Notes: generated by a model not told the origin, from the sequence alone. A DNA stretch of 64,000 bases from JAFAYN01 sp963733105 (GCA_963733105.1 CAVTCB010000018.1:1-64000); one strand, 5' to 3'. Positions 33,919 to 46,318 are shown, counted from the stretch's first letter. Numbers and translations: made by a program.

Positions 33919-34704
33919 TTACCAGCGGCGCGCGATTCCGACGCCGAGGAAGTAGTCGCCGCCCGCGGCGCCGATCCCGCGCCCCACCCGGGCGTCCACC
34001 TGGAAGTCGTCGGAGAGCAGGAAGGTGAGGCCGCCGTTCAGGTACTGCGGCCGTTCCATCCCCGGGGCCGTGGGGACGAAGCCGAAGTACTCGGCGTAGC
34101 CGCCCACGCGCTCCGCCAGCGAGACCGCCACCGAGGCGCTCCCCCCCAGCTCCCCGTGGCGGGCGTCGTCCGCGCGGACGGCGGCGTAGTTCAGGTTGGA
34201 GGCGAGGGACACCCGCTCCGACAGCGACCACCCCAGCGCGAGCTTGGCCTCCGGCTGCGCCCCGTCGGAGCGCAGGGCGCGCGCGCCGGTGGGGAGGGAG
34301 CTGGCGACGATCAGCGACGCGTCGGGGACCACCCCGGGGGCGCCGTCCGCACGCCGCAGGAGCCGGAGCTTGACCCCCAGGCTGGAGTCCTCCACCCCGG
34401 AGAGGTCGGCGCCCGGCGCGCGGGCGAGCGCGTACGAGCTGAGCCCGATCCGCAGCTCCAGCGGCGCCGCCACGCCCACGCGCACCAGCACCTCGCCCAC
34501 GGAGTGCCGCCGCTCCGCGCCGTCGCGCTCGAAGGTGTAGCCGCCCTCCACCTGCACGCGCCGGAGCGGGACCAGGGCGGTGCTCTCGGTGAAGTCCGGC
34601 CGGTCGGTGACCAGGGGCTCGCCCTGCGCGAGCGCGGCGGCCGGCGAGGCGAGCACGGCCCCGAGCAGGAGCAGGGCGCGGAGGGCGGGTATGGAGCGGG
34701 GCAT
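33919..34704 (-). CDS. Outer-membrane beta-barrel protein (MetA-pathway phenol-degradation type)
   Basis: The protein has 261 residues with a signal peptide ending in AALAQG. PLVTDRPDFTESTALVPLRR followed by VQVEGGYTFERDG and LRIGLSSYALAR is the opening of the 'putative MetA-pathway of phenol degradation' family of small outer-membrane barrels, with alternating beta strands to the terminal Trp. The family may act as channels for hydrophobic compounds; evidence is thin. It sits upstream of an MCP on the same strand, so uptake and sensing of the same ligand are possible. Confidence 0.85.
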   Translation of the reverse strand: MPRSIPALRALLLLGAVLASPAAALAQGEPLVTDRPDFTESTALVPLRRVQVEGGYTFERDGAERRHSVGEVLVRVGVAAPLELRIGLSSYALARAPGADLSGVEDSSLGVKLRLLRRADGAPGVVPDASLIVASSLPTGARALRSDGAQPEAKLALGWSLSERVSLASNLNYAAVRADDARHGELGGSASVAVSLAERVGGYAEYFGFVPTAPGMERPQYLNGGLTFLLSDDFQVDARVGRGIGAAGGDYFLGVGIARRW

Positions 34705-34822
34705 GGGTGTCTGTTCCGGAGGGAAGAAGGATGAGGGAGCCGGGAAAGGAGTGTCGCCCCGGCCACGCGAGGACTTGAGACGCCCGGACGGGCGGACCGG
34801 ATAGCTCACGCCACCCCGGAAA

Positions 34823-34856
34823 GCGACGCGGGCCCCGTCGCCGGGGCCCGCGTCGC
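34823..34856 (-). terminator. Terminator after the third MCP gene
   Basis: A 15 bp perfect stem (GCGACGCGGGCCCCG / CGGGGCCCGCGTCGC) with a four-base loop lies directly past the stop of the MCP gene ending at 34875. Confidence 0.75.
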
Positions 34857-34874
34857 GCCGGAGGGGAGCGGGAG

Positions 34875-36685
34875 CTACACGCGGAAGGCGCCGACCAGCT
34901 CCTCCAGCTCGGTGGCGACGCCGGCGAGCTGCCGCGCCGCGTCGAGCGACTGCGCCGCCCCGCCCGCGGTCTGCGTGGCCGCGGCGGAGACGCTGACGAT
35001 GCAGCGCGACACCTCCTCCGTCCCCCGCGCCGCCTCGTTGACGTTGCGGGCGATCTCCCCGGTGGCGGCGCTCTGCTCCTCCACCGCGGCGGCCACGCTG
35101 GTGCTCACCGCGTTGATCCGCTCGATGATCTGCGAGATCTCGCGGATCGCCGTCACCGCGCCGCCGAGGTGCCGTCCTGCACGCCGCGGATCTTGCGCGC
35201 GATCTCCTCGGTGGCCCGGGCCGTCTGCCCGGCGAGCTGCTTGACCTCGTGGGCGACCACGGCGAAGCCCTTCCCGTGCTCCCCGGCGCGGGCGGCCTCG
35301 ATGGTGGCGTTGAGCGCCAGGAGGTTGGTCTGCTCGGCGATGGTGTTGATCACCCTGACCACCTCGCCGATCTCCTCGCTGCTGGCCCCCAGCTCGTCCA
35401 TCAGCCGCACGGTGCCCTCGGCGCGGTGGTCGGCCTCCTGCGCCACCCGGAGCGCCTCCCGGAGCTGGCGGGAGATCTCGCGCACGGAGCCGCTCATCTC
35501 CTCCGTGGCGGCGGCCACCGTCTGCACGTTCATCCCCGCCTGCTCCGAGGCCGCGCCCACGGCCTGCGACTGGCGCGAGGTCTCCTCGGCCGCCCCGGCG
35601 AGCGACCGGCTGCTGTCGTGGATGCGCGCGGAGGCGTCCGCCACCGTGGCGGACGCCCCGCGGATGCGCTGCACGGTGGCGCTCAGCGTGTCCACCGTCC
35701 GGTTGAGGCTCTCCTGGATGGCGCCGTAGTCCCCGGCGTGGGTCCCGGTCATGCGGGCGGTGAGGTCGCGCGCCGCCACCCGGTCCAGCACGCGCTGCAG
35801 CTCCACGAGGAAGCCCAGCGCCGTCCGCTTCTCCGCGTCCACGGCCCGGTGCGCGTCGTCCATCGCCTCCACGGTGTCGTTCACGCCCTGGAGCAGCTCC
35901 CGGTACGCGCCCCGGAAGCGGCCCACGTCGCCGCGGCGCCCCAGCTCCCCCGCCTGGACGGCCTGCACCAGCCCCGTCGTCTCGCCGATCAGCTCGCGCA
36001 GGCTGCGGATCACCTGCCGGAAGGCGTCGGCCACGGTCCCGCCGCGGACGTCCACGTCCAGGTCGCCCGCCGCCAGCTTCTCCGCGACGCCGAACAGCGC
36101 CTGCGACTCGCGCGCCTCCGCGTGGAGGATGCGCGACATGTAGACCAGCACCCCCGTCTCGAACACCACGAACCCGGCGTGCACCAGCACCATCCGCCAG
36201 CCGTGCGCCCCCCGGTGCATGGCGTCGTCCGGGAAGAGGAGCCCGCCCGCGCCCCACTCCTGGAGGAGGTGGAAGCCCAGGTGGTGGACGGCGATGGCGG
36301 CGGCCGCGGCGGCCGGGACCCGCCAGTCGCGGTACACCAGGAGGAAGGCCAGGCCGGCGAAGACGTGGAAGTGCGCCTCGATCAGCCCGCCCGACTGGTG
36401 GATGAGCAGCCCCGAGTACACCATGAGCAGGACCCCCACGGCCAGGCGGGTCCCCGTCCGCCCCGGCCAGCGCCGCGTCAGCAGCAGCGCCGCGGCGGCG
36501 GCCCCGCCGCCCACGAGAAGGGCGCTCGCCCACGTGCCGTGCAGGGGGGCGAGCGCCAGCGACGCCGGAAAGTGCAGGGCGAGGAGGACGCCCATGAGCC
36601 TGTCGGCCCGTTCCCACCCCTCCCGGAGGAGGGACGACCCCGCCGCCGCCTCTCCGGGGCGGCGGCGCTCGACTGCGCTGGACAT
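34875..36685 (-). pseudogene. Methyl-accepting chemotaxis protein with multi-pass membrane sensor, frameshifted
   Basis: About 602 residues once repaired. The N-terminal ~200 residues hold six hydrophobic helices with the phrase LIEAHFHVFAGLAFLLVYRD and VHHLGFHLLQEW, a His-rich membrane sensor known from MCPs and GGDEF proteins. HAMP and helical linkers follow, then the signalling tip IAEQTNLLALNATIEAARAG. A one-base shift near 35160, after GVQDGTS, cuts off the last ~95 residues, which continue in the next frame to VGAFRV. The other two copies read through this point, so the shift is either recent or an error. Confidence 0.9.
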
Positions 36686-36794
36686 CGGATGTGCTTCCTG
36701 TCTGCGAGGGACTCGGTTCGAAGCCCGGGTCTCGCCGCGGGCTCCGCTCACCCCCGAGTATCGGCGCCGGGACGCCGCTTCTGGAAGCCGCGCG

Positions 36795-37511
36795 TCAGCG
36801 CCGCCGCAGCCCCCGCTCGAACGAGTCCGCCACCTCGCGGAGCACCCGCTCCACCCCGTCGCGGGGAACGGGGAAGAAGAGCGCGTCGGAGAGCGTGTTC
36901 AGCGCCCCGCGCACGTTGCTGAACTCGTCGGCGAAGCGGAGGAAGAGGTCTCCCACGCCGTGGCGGAGCGCCACGTCCGTGGCGGCGGCGGTGCGGAAGC
37001 CGATGGCGCCCATCTCGTCGTAGTAGGAGAGCGGAGGGGCGCCTCGGCGCTGCACCCGGTGGGTGATGTGGTCCGGGAACACCCCCGCCAGCCAGAGCGC
37101 GAAGTTCCCCAGGTGCACGCGGAGCTGGAACTCCCTCTCGCCGCGGGCCCGCTCCATCTCCGCCAGGATGTCCGCCAGGTAGTGGAAGTGCGTCTCCCCC
37201 CCTCCGTCCACCCGGTGCGCCCGCCCCGCGTTGCCGAACTCCAGGAGGAGGGCCGCGGTGTAGTCCGCCAGCCGGCGGTCCTCGATCTCCCGCTGCAGCA
37301 GGGCGTGCCGCACCAGGAGGTAGAACACCAGGGGCGCGGGGGCCAGGCTGACCCCGCCCCGCTGCAGGAAGGCGCGCAGGAGGCGCGGGTCGTCGAGGAG
37401 GGCGTCCAGCCCCTCCTCCCGCAGCCGCTCCTCCCCCCCGGGCCCCGCGAGCGCGAGGAGGTACTCCGCCTCGCGCCTTCCGAACGAAGCCCGCACGTTC
37501 GCTCTGATCAT
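36795..37511 (-). CDS. Uncharacterised soluble helical protein
   Basis: The protein has 238 residues, soluble and mostly helical, with phrases APAPLVFYLLVRHALLQRE and DYTAALLLEFG near the middle and RFADEFSNVRGALNTLSDAL near the C-terminus. It is divergent from a histidine-kinase gene, with starts within ~180 bases, so the two may be co-regulated. I do not recognise a named family. Confidence 0.75.
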   Translation of the reverse strand: MIRANVRASFGRREAEYLLALAGPGGEERLREEGLDALLDDPRLLRAFLQRGGVSLAPAPLVFYLLVRHALLQREIEDRRLADYTAALLLEFGNAGRAHRVDGGGETHFHYLADILAEMERARGEREFQLRVHLGNFALWLAGVFPDHITHRVQRRGAPPLSYYDEMGAIGFRTAAATDVALRHGVGDLFLRFADEFSNVRGALNTLSDALFFPVPRDGVERVLREVADSFERGLRRR

Positions 37512-37689
37512 GCGATCCCTCCGGTTGTCCGTGGCCGTCGTGCGTTCTCTCTCCCGGGTTCTACATCCTCCGCGGCCGGATGTTTCCCGTGCGCCACCCC
37601 CCCTCGTTTTGCAGCCGACGTGCCAGGCACGCCGCGTGCACCGCCGCCCCTCTCGCTCTCTTCCTCCGACCACCCGGAACCGGCCGCCG

Positions 37690-39869
<2,180 letters not shown>

Positions 39870-39873
<4 letters not shown>

Positions 39874-40766
39874 TCCGCTTCGGACCCGCCGGGTGGAGCT
39901 ACGACGACTGGGCGGGGGTGGTGTACCCCAAGCCCAAGCCCAAGGGGTTCGACCCGCTGGAGTACCTGGCCGGGTACTTCGACACCATCGAGGTCAACTC
40001 CACCTTCTACCGCCCCGCCCGCGCCTCCGTGGCGAAGTCGTGGCTGGAGCGCACCCGCGGCAACCCCGACTTCCTCTTCACCGCCAAGCTGTGGAAGCGC
40101 TTCACCCACGAGCGCAAGGAGGCGTGGACGGCGGACGAGGTGAAGCAGGCGCGCGAGGCCTTCGACCCCATCCTGGAGGACGGGAAGATGGGGGCGCTCC
40201 TCCTCCAGTTCCCCTGGTCGTTCCGGCGCACCGACGAGAACCGCGAGTGGCTGGACGACCTGGCGGCCACCTTCGCCGACTTCCCCCTGGTGCTGGAGGT
40301 GCGCCACGAGACGTGGAACCGGCCGGAGTTCTTCGCCGAGCTGGCGGAGCGGGGGATCGGCTTCGTCAACATCGACCAGCCGCTCTTCCACGACTCCATC
40401 GCCCCCAGCGCGCACGCCACCTCCGCCGTGGGCTACGTGCGGGTGCACGGCCGCAACTACCAGGACTGGTTCCGCGACAAGGCCGCCCCGCACGAGCGCT
40501 ACGACTACCTGTACTCCGCCGAGGAGCTGAAGCCCTGGGCCGCGCGGGCCAAGGAGATCGCCGCGGAGAAGGGCACCGAGGACGTGTACGTGGTCACCAA
40601 CAACCACTACCGGGGGAAGGGGATCACCAACACGCTGATGCTGCAGTCCATGGTGCGGGGGAAGAAGTCCGTGGGGCCTCCCGACCTGTTCGGGGAGTAC
40701 GGGGAGGTGCTGGAGAAGTACGCGAAGCCGGGGGCGCCGCCGAAGGGGGTTGCGGAGGAGGGATGA
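39870..40766 (+). CDS. DUF72 TIM-barrel protein
   Basis: The protein has 298 residues from GTG 39870. The start GPAGWSYDDWAGVVYP, YFDTIEVNSTFYRP, LGALLLQFPWSF-type strand (here MGALLLQFPWSF), LVLEVRHETWN and the C-terminal VYVVTNNHYRGKG are diagnostic of DUF72 (YecE-like) TIM-barrels. Their biochemical role is not established. The four-base overlap with the kinase gene indicates translational coupling. Confidence 0.94.
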
Positions 40767-40773
40767 GGGTTGG

Positions 40774-40911
40774 GTTCGGGCGTGCCCCCCGCTGGCGCGG
40801 GGGTCGGGCTGCGGCTCCGTAGGGAACGATACTACCGTTCCCAACGGAGTCGAGCCCCCGCAAACTGCGCGGGGTCTCGCCCCTTCGGGCTCGCATCCCT
40901 CACGCAACTGC
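40774..40911. repeat. Structured dispersed repeat, copy B (inverted)
   Basis: Read on the minus strand it matches copy A. Hairpin 1 is at 40815-40849 (inner helix GGGAACG/CGTTCCC, unlike copy A's AAGCACG/CGTGCTT) and hairpin 2 at 40852-40878. Beyond 40911 it shares the CGTTGTCGTGCTCCCCTCCCCCCTTG tract in inverted form (two adjoining stretches) with copy A. It lies between the DUF72 gene and the convergent porin gene. Confidence 0.85.
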
Positions 40912-41066
40912 TTGTTCTGTCTGTGGTTATGCCGTTGTCGTGCTCCCCTCCCCCCTTGTGGGGGAGGGGCCGGGGGAGGGGGGTCCCGAGGGCCCGGGAG
41001 CGCGTCACCCCCTCTCCCCTTGTGGGAGAGGGGGCCGGGGGGTGAGGGCCCGCCCTTCGCGCCGGC

Positions 41067-42458
41067 TCAGAAGGAGACCACCCCCTCCACCACGAAGCCG
41101 TCGAACCGGCCGCCGTTGCGGATGTCCGTCGTGGGGAAGCCGTCGTACTGCTGCCTCACGTACTCCCCCTTCACCAGCACCGTCGGGGTCACGAACCACC
41201 CCGCCCCCAGCGCCGTCCGGTCGATGCTCACGTCGTAGCTCCGCCCCGAGATCGGCAGCTCCCCGCTGACCGTGTTGTAGCGGGCCCCCACGAACAGCTT
41301 CTCCCCCTGCAGGAAGCGGTACACCACGTCCCCCGCGTACTGCTCGAACACCCGCGTCCCCGCTTCCGCCGCCGCCTTCCCCTCCGCACGCTCCGCCACC
41401 CCGAAGAGCTCCAGCCCCCGCAGCTTCACGAACGGGTTCACCTGGAACGCCCGCAGCTGGTTGGTGAAGAGCGGGTTGATCGAGCCCGACGTGAACTGCG
41501 CGTTCGTCGTCGCCACCGTGTTCTCCAGCACCATGTAGTAGCGCGAGCCCGCCCGGTCCCCGGCGAAGAGCGTCGCCGTGGGCGTCTTGTCCACGTTGTA
41601 GTACGACCCCGTCAGGCGCACCCGCAGGTCGGGGCTCAGCTGCCGGTCGAAGCCCACCTTCCCCAGGTACGCGAAGCCGCGGGTGTCCGGCTTGGTCACG
41701 TCGCCCTTGTTCAGCCCCGAGGTCACGCCCACCATCCCCAGGAAGCCGTTCCTGCGCACGTAGATCTCCGCCCCGGGCTCGAAGGTCCAGGCGTCCAGGA
41801 CGTAGTTGCCGATGAAGGGGTTGTAGATGGCGTTCCCGTTGTCGCTGCGGCGGAAGTGCGCGTCGCCGTAGTTGAGGGGGAACATCCCGGCCTTGAGGGT
41901 GACCACCTCCATGACCGCGTGGAGGAGCGGGTGGTCGATGGGCGACTCGTCGACCTGCAGGTAGCCGCCCTTGACCCAGGCCTCCTGGTGGTGGCGCGAG
42001 GAGAGGTAGGCCTCCAGGGAGACGCGGATGCCGGGGGCGAGCTGGGCGTTGAGCCCCAGGTTGGCGGTGGCCAGGTTGAAGCCGGTGCCGATGTCCATGA
42101 GCTGGTTGGCGTCGTACTCCTTGCCGGCGGCGTCCTTCTTCATCGCCGCGGCCGCCGAGTTGTCGTGGCTGAGCGCCTGGAACTGCTGGGTGAAGGCGGC
42201 GCTCCAGTCCAGGCGGAAGCCGGTGTAGGGGACCGCGTCGTCCTTGGGCGCCTCGAAGACGTTCAGGCCGCGCTGGTCCCCCGGGCGGATGTGCTGGATG
42301 GCGATGGGCGGGAGCGTGCTCGCCGTCCTCTCCGCCGCCCCGGCGGCCTTCGCGGTGTCGCGGGCCGCGACCGTGAAGTCGGGATCGCTCTGGGCGAGGG
42401 CCGGTCCGGCGGCGAGGATGCCGAGGGCGGCGAGCAGCAGACGGGTCTGGGGTCTCAT
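41067..42458 (-). CDS. Outer-membrane porin-like beta-barrel protein
   Basis: The protein has 463 residues with a signal peptide ending in GPALAQ. The remainder shows regularly alternating amphipathic strands (VSLEAYLSSRHHQEAWVKGG; KVGFDRQLSPDLRVRLTGSY) and a terminal Phe, as in outer-membrane barrels. The substrate is unknown. It lies directly downstream of the yceI-like gene on the same strand (77 bases), suggesting an envelope-related operon. Confidence 0.82.
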   Translation of the reverse strand: MRPQTRLLLAALGILAAGPALAQSDPDFTVAARDTAKAAGAAERTASTLPPIAIQHIRPGDQRGLNVFEAPKDDAVPYTGFRLDWSAAFTQQFQALSHDNSAAAAMKKDAAGKEYDANQLMDIGTGFNLATANLGLNAQLAPGIRVSLEAYLSSRHHQEAWVKGGYLQVDESPIDHPLLHAVMEVVTLKAGMFPLNYGDAHFRRSDNGNAIYNPFIGNYVLDAWTFEPGAEIYVRRNGFLGMVGVTSGLNKGDVTKPDTRGFAYLGKVGFDRQLSPDLRVRLTGSYYNVDKTPTATLFAGDRAGSRYYMVLENTVATTNAQFTSGSINPLFTNQLRAFQVNPFVKLRGLELFGVAERAEGKAAAEAGTRVFEQYAGDVVYRFLQGEKLFVGARYNTVSGELPISGRSYDVSIDRTALGAGWFVTPTVLVKGEYVRQQYDGFPTTDIRNGGRFDGFVVEGVVSF

Positions 42459-42534
42459 GGTCGTGTCTCCGTTGCGGAGCTTGGGTTTTCCGGGGCCCCG
42501 GGGGGCCCCGCCTCGTGCCTGCGGGGGTCTGCCG

Positions 42535-43123
42535 CTACCGGTTCAGGAGGACGTCGAAGCCGACGACGACCGGGTCGTGCACCTTCATGGTCCCCATCAT
42601 CAGCGAGGGCGGCGTCACGCCGAACTCCGTCATGCGGAGCGGCTTGCTCCCCTTCACGCGGAGGCGCCCCTGCGCGTCCCTGGGCTACCGTGGCGTCGAT
42701 GGCGACGGGGTTCTCCCGGCCGGCGATGCTCAGCGTCCCGCTCATCCGCACCGCGCCCGTCGCCTTCTCCGACACGTCGTTCAGGCGGAAGCGGATGGTG
42801 GGGCTCTCCGCGGCCTTGAGCGCCTTGCGGAGGTGCCCGTTCATGGTGCCGTTCGCGCAGTCGAGGGCCTGCACCGGGATGGTGACCTCGGCGCGCCGCA
42901 CCGTCGCGTCCGGGTCGGCGGCGACCGCGTCGATCGCGCCCTCGGCGGTCACCGTCCCGTTGACGCGGGTGGCACTGCACCGGTAGCTGCGCACGGTCGA
43001 GGTCCCCTCCACCCACACCCGGCTCTCGGGCTGGAAGTCCAGGGCGGCGCGGGCCGGGCTCCAGGCGAGGGCGGTCGGCACCACGAGGGCCGCCAGGGCG
43101 ATTCTGCTGCGAAGCGTGAACAT
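42535..43123 (-). pseudogene. YceI-family protein, frameshifted
   Basis: A signal peptide (VVPTALAWSPARA) is followed by ALDFQPESRVWVEGTSTVRS and VTIPVQALDCANGTMNGHLR, the lipocalin-like YceI fold that binds isoprenoid-type lipids in the periplasm. Near 42687 a one-base shift moves the C-terminus to another frame, where GRLRVKGSKPLRMTEFGV and the expected last strand VHDPVVVGFDVLLNR end at a stop at 42535. About 195 residues when joined. Confidence 0.85.
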
Positions 43124-43324
43124 GGTCCGTCTCCTTGGTCCAGCGGTTGTGTCCAGCAGCGGCCGGAGCGTCGTTTTCGCTTCCCGTTTCCGCTGGCTTC
43201 AAGCTAGTCCCCGGGCTGGTCCCCATCTGTCGGGCGGGGTGGGGGAGGTGTGTGAGAGGGGGTGTGACGCGGCGTGTAGGGGGAACCACCACGGGGACCG
43301 GGGCGTGTGGGGGAAGCCCTCCCC

Positions 43325-44077
43325 CTACCGCCCCGGCGTGTGCGACTCCAGCGAGAGGGCCACCCCGCCCACGAAGGGCATGGACGAGTCGATGCGCACC
43401 GGGATGCGGCGCGCGTCGTCGGTGAGGTGCATGCGGATGACCCCCTCCCCGCCGAATCGGCCCGGGTCCTTCACGCGCATCTCCACCTCCACCACGTCGA
43501 AGCTGCCGGCGGGGACGGTCACCCGCGCACGGCGCACCACCCGCAGCCGCACCGGGTTGCGGCGCGCGTCGAAGTGGCGGGCCAGGTCGTAGGACGCCCC
43601 GTCCGCCAGCGGGAGGGTGCGGACGAAGAACAGGAAGGAGAGCTCGTCCAGCGGCTGGGCCGAGGCCATGGCTCCGTGCCCGCCGCGGGCGGACTCCCAC
43701 CGCCGCGCCGCCGGGTCCATGGTCACGTCCTCGTCGCGGCGGGTGACGGGGGAGCGCTCGGTCTTGGTGTAGCGCAGCGACGCCATCCGCTCCGGGTCCA
43801 GCCAGGAGCGCGTCCGGTCGTTCACCACGGCGGGCCCCACCTTCCCCCGGAAGTCGAAGCGGAGGAGGTAGGTGCGCGCCCCGCGGACCTCCTCCGGCCC
43901 GGCCACGCTCATCACCCCCGTCCCCAGCTTCCCGAAGCGGGTGCTGCTGGCCCGGTACACCAGCTCCTCCCCGATCCCGAAGGGGACGGGGGCGGGCGGC
44001 GCCTGCGTGCGGAGCGCGGTGGGGAGGAGGCAGAGCGCCCCGGTGAGGGCGAGCAGCAGGTTGGAAGCGGGTCTCAT
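43325..44077 (-). CDS. DUF3108 periplasmic protein
   Basis: The protein has 250 residues with a signal peptide (LLLALTGALCLLPTAL). PFGIGEELVYRASSTRFGKL and GSFDVVEVEMRVKDPGRFGG match the DUF3108 pattern, a predicted periplasmic or outer-membrane-associated beta protein of unknown function. It lies ~200 bases upstream of the yceI-like gene on the same strand, so the three genes 44077-41067 could be one envelope transcript. Confidence 0.85.
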   Translation of the reverse strand: MRPASNLLLALTGALCLLPTALRTQAPPAPVPFGIGEELVYRASSTRFGKLGTGVMSVAGPEEVRGARTYLLRFDFRGKVGPAVVNDRTRSWLDPERMASLRYTKTERSPVTRRDEDVTMDPAARRWESARGGHGAMASAQPLDELSFLFFVRTLPLADGASYDLARHFDARRNPVRLRVVRRARVTVPAGSFDVVEVEMRVKDPGRFGGEGVIRMHLTDDARRIPVRIDSSMPFVGGVALSLESHTPGR

Positions 44078-44480
44078 CGTGTCCTCGCGGCGTGCGTTTC
44101 CGGCTTTCACGGAAAGATGCGCGTCGAGGGAGGCCCGGTATGTCGGAGGGCGTGGAGACTTCGGTGGGGGCGAGTGATACCGCGGAGTGGGGGGAAGCCT
44201 GACAGCACGTCGCCGCCGGGGCCCATTTCATTCCTCCAGGCCCCCGGGGCGGGCCCCATGCCTTCCGCGGGCCGTCCCTACTCTCCCGCGTCCCCAGGGC
44301 ATTTCGCCGCTGCGTCGCGCGCGAGCGGGCCCCGGTGTCCAGTTTGTCTGCGCGGTCCGTGGGGCCCATGTGGAGGGGCACCCGCGCCGATTCGGCCACT
44401 GGCCGATACTGCGGATCGGCTCCGGGACCGGATAGCATGGCGGAGAGCCCGTCCGTGCACTCTGCGCCTGGAACTACCTC
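44078..44480. promoter_or_regulatory. Intergenic region between DUF3108 and HTH genes
   Basis: This 403 bp divergent region must hold the promoters of both flanking genes. I see a 13 bp palindrome CGGCCACTGGCCG at 44393-44405, ~75 bases before the HTH gene start, that could be an operator. No convincing gene or clear -35/-10 pair is visible. Confidence 0.4.
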
Positions 44481-44918
44481 ATGCGACCCACCCGGTACAC
44501 TTCCAGCCAGCATCTATCGCCGGAAGTGGCGCTGCGCCGCGACTTCCGCATCCTCACGGACCTGTACGAGATGGAGCGGCTCCGCCAGGTCCTGCGGCGC
44601 GAGCTGGCCGTCCATACCGGGCAGCGCACCCTGGCCGCCGAGATCGGGATCAGCCGGGGGAGTCTCCGGAAGTTCGTGGACATGCAGAGCATGCCCACTC
44701 ACCGGACGCTCCAGCTGATCCGGGAGTGGGCGGCCAACCGCCCGGATGCGCGCACGCCGCTGGGCGCGGTGGCGCTGGCGGTCCTGGTGATGGACGTCCG
44801 GCTGGAGGCGCGCGGCGACGTGCGGGGGGAGGTCGCCCGTCTCCTCGAAGCCGCGCACGTGCGGATCGGACAGCCGGTCCCGCCGTGGGTCGCCGCGGAA
44901 TGCGAAGCGTGGCGCTGA
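44481..44918 (+). CDS. Small helix-turn-helix protein
   Basis: The protein has 145 residues. Residues ~46-70 (GQRTLAAEIGISRGSLRKFV) form a helix-turn-helix that reads like a Cro/lambda-type DNA-binding unit, preceded by a helical N-terminus (FRILTDLYEMERLRQVLRRE). The C-terminal half is Ala/Val-rich without a known ligand domain. It is followed after 13 bases by a TPR-protein gene on the same strand; the pair looks like a split HTH plus peptide-sensing TPR regulator. Confidence 0.75.
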   Translation: MRPTRYTSSQHLSPEVALRRDFRILTDLYEMERLRQVLRRELAVHTGQRTLAAEIGISRGSLRKFVDMQSMPTHRTLQLIREWAANRPDARTPLGAVALAVLVMDVRLEARGDVRGEVARLLEAAHVRIGQPVPPWVAAECEAWR

Positions 44919-44931
44919 TGCCGCTTTCGCA

Positions 44932-46308
44932 ATGTGGTACGTAGAAGACTGGTTATTGCGGCGCCGGGCCGCTTTCCTCCACAGCCGACTCATGGGGAAA
45001 GATCACCTCTCCCGTCATTCCGATCGTCACCCCCGCGAGCTGGCGCCCCCCCGCTCTCCAAGCGACTGGAGTCTCGCGTGCGCGCTGGAGGAGGTGGCCG
45101 CGGCGGGAGGTGAGCTGTGGCTGGTGCTCTGGCAGGCGCTCCGTGACGTCTGGCTGTGGGCGGAAGTCGATGTCGAGACCCGGCGCGAGCTGTTCAACGC
45201 TCCTCCGGAGGGGCTTTACGGGCGCACCCTCCGGGCGCGAGGCGAGGCGCCCGAGCTGGGGGAGGTGCTGGGCACCTTCCACCTCCTCCGCTGGACGCCG
45301 GACGCGGTGGAGGGCCGCCACGTCGCCATGGCGTGCCACCACGTGCAGGAGTGGGCGGAGGCGCGCTCGATGCTGGAGCTCGCCGCCGCCTTCGCGGAGG
45401 CCGCGGCGGTCGCGGACCCGGACGACCCGGAGCGGGCGCACCTCGCGGCGCGCACCACCAGACGGGCCGCCTGGATATGGCGTTCGGCGCTCTGGTACGA
45501 CCGGACGTTCCGACTCGCCGTGCGCGCCGACCACCGGGATGCGGCGGTGGGTGCGCTGCTCGGCTACGGTATGCTCCTGTACGGGTTGGGTCTCTATGAA
45601 CAAGCGAGGCCTTTCATGGAGCAGGGCGCGCGTCGGGCCGCCCGGACCGGCCGACGACGGAAGGCCGCGGAAGCACACCACGACCTGATGGGCTTGAACC
45701 TAGACCTTGGAGACTTTCGTGTGGCGATGGATCACGCGCGGCGTGCGGAGAAGCATTACCCGTTGCACCACTCTCGTCTTCCCGCCCTGGTGCACGATTT
45801 TGCGCTCATCATGGTCAGCCAGCACCACTACAGACTCGCGTACTCGCTGCTCGCTCAGCTTCCGTCGTGCTTCAGTCCCCCGGAGGCGGCGTTCGTCTGG
45901 AGCACCGTGGCTCGGGCGTCGGCCGGCGTCGGTAGGGCTGAGCGGTATGCAGAGGCGGAGCGACACACTCTCACCCTCGTAGCGCAGCACAAGGAGCACA
46001 GCGCAGCAGCCATGGTAGGGTTGGCTGAGGGGGCCCGTCTCCTGCGCGATTGGGACAAAAGTGTCTGGTACGCGAAGGAGGCGATCGAGATTGCTCGGAT
46101 GCGCTCCGACGCGGGGCGGGAACGTCTTGCCGGGATCGTCTTGGAGAAGATCGAGCGCCGCGAAGCTGCCCTGCCGGATACTTCCGCATCGGAGGAGACA
46201 GCAGCGTTTGCCCGCCGCCTGATAGCGCGGCTGCGTCGGTGGAGACCATCGAGTCAGGAGCCCCAAACCGGCGTTAGCGCCGACGAGGAGGACCCGTCGG
46301 CGCTCTGA
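44932..46308 (+). CDS. TPR-repeat protein, putative peptide-sensing partner of the HTH protein
   Basis: The protein has 458 residues; ATG 44932 is used though ATG 44992 is also possible and neither has a strong ribosome-binding site. From ~residue 90 onwards the sequence is a series of helix pairs with TPR-like features (ALLGYGMLLYGLGLYEQARP; AAEAHHDLMGLNLDLGDFRV; AAMVGLAEGARLLRDWDKSV). No enzymatic motif. Such helical-repeat domains bind signal peptides in RRNPP-type regulators. The convergent small lipopeptide gene 11 bases beyond its stop is a candidate ligand source; this link is inference. Confidence 0.75.
   Translation: MWYVEDWLLRRRAAFLHSRLMGKDHLSRHSDRHPRELAPPRSPSDWSLACALEEVAAAGGELWLVLWQALRDVWLWAEVDVETRRELFNAPPEGLYGRTLRARGEAPELGEVLGTFHLLRWTPDAVEGRHVAMACHHVQEWAEARSMLELAAAFAEAAAVADPDDPERAHLAARTTRRAAWIWRSALWYDRTFRLAVRADHRDAAVGALLGYGMLLYGLGLYEQARPFMEQGARRAARTGRRRKAAEAHHDLMGLNLDLGDFRVAMDHARRAEKHYPLHHSRLPALVHDFALIMVSQHHYRLAYSLLAQLPSCFSPPEAAFVWSTVARASAGVGRAERYAEAERHTLTLVAQHKEHSAAAMVGLAEGARLLRDWDKSVWYAKEAIEIARMRSDAGRERLAGIVLEKIERREAALPDTSASEETAAFARRLIARLRRWRPSSQEPQTGVSADEEDPSAL
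46276..46304 (-). terminator. Possible terminator of the lipopeptide gene
   Basis: A 10 bp inverted repeat (AGCGCCGACG / CGTCGGCGCT) lies inside the last codons of the TPR gene and just past the stop of the convergent lipopeptide gene. It could end the latter's transcript. Confidence 0.4.
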
Positions 46309-46318
46309 GCACCGTACC

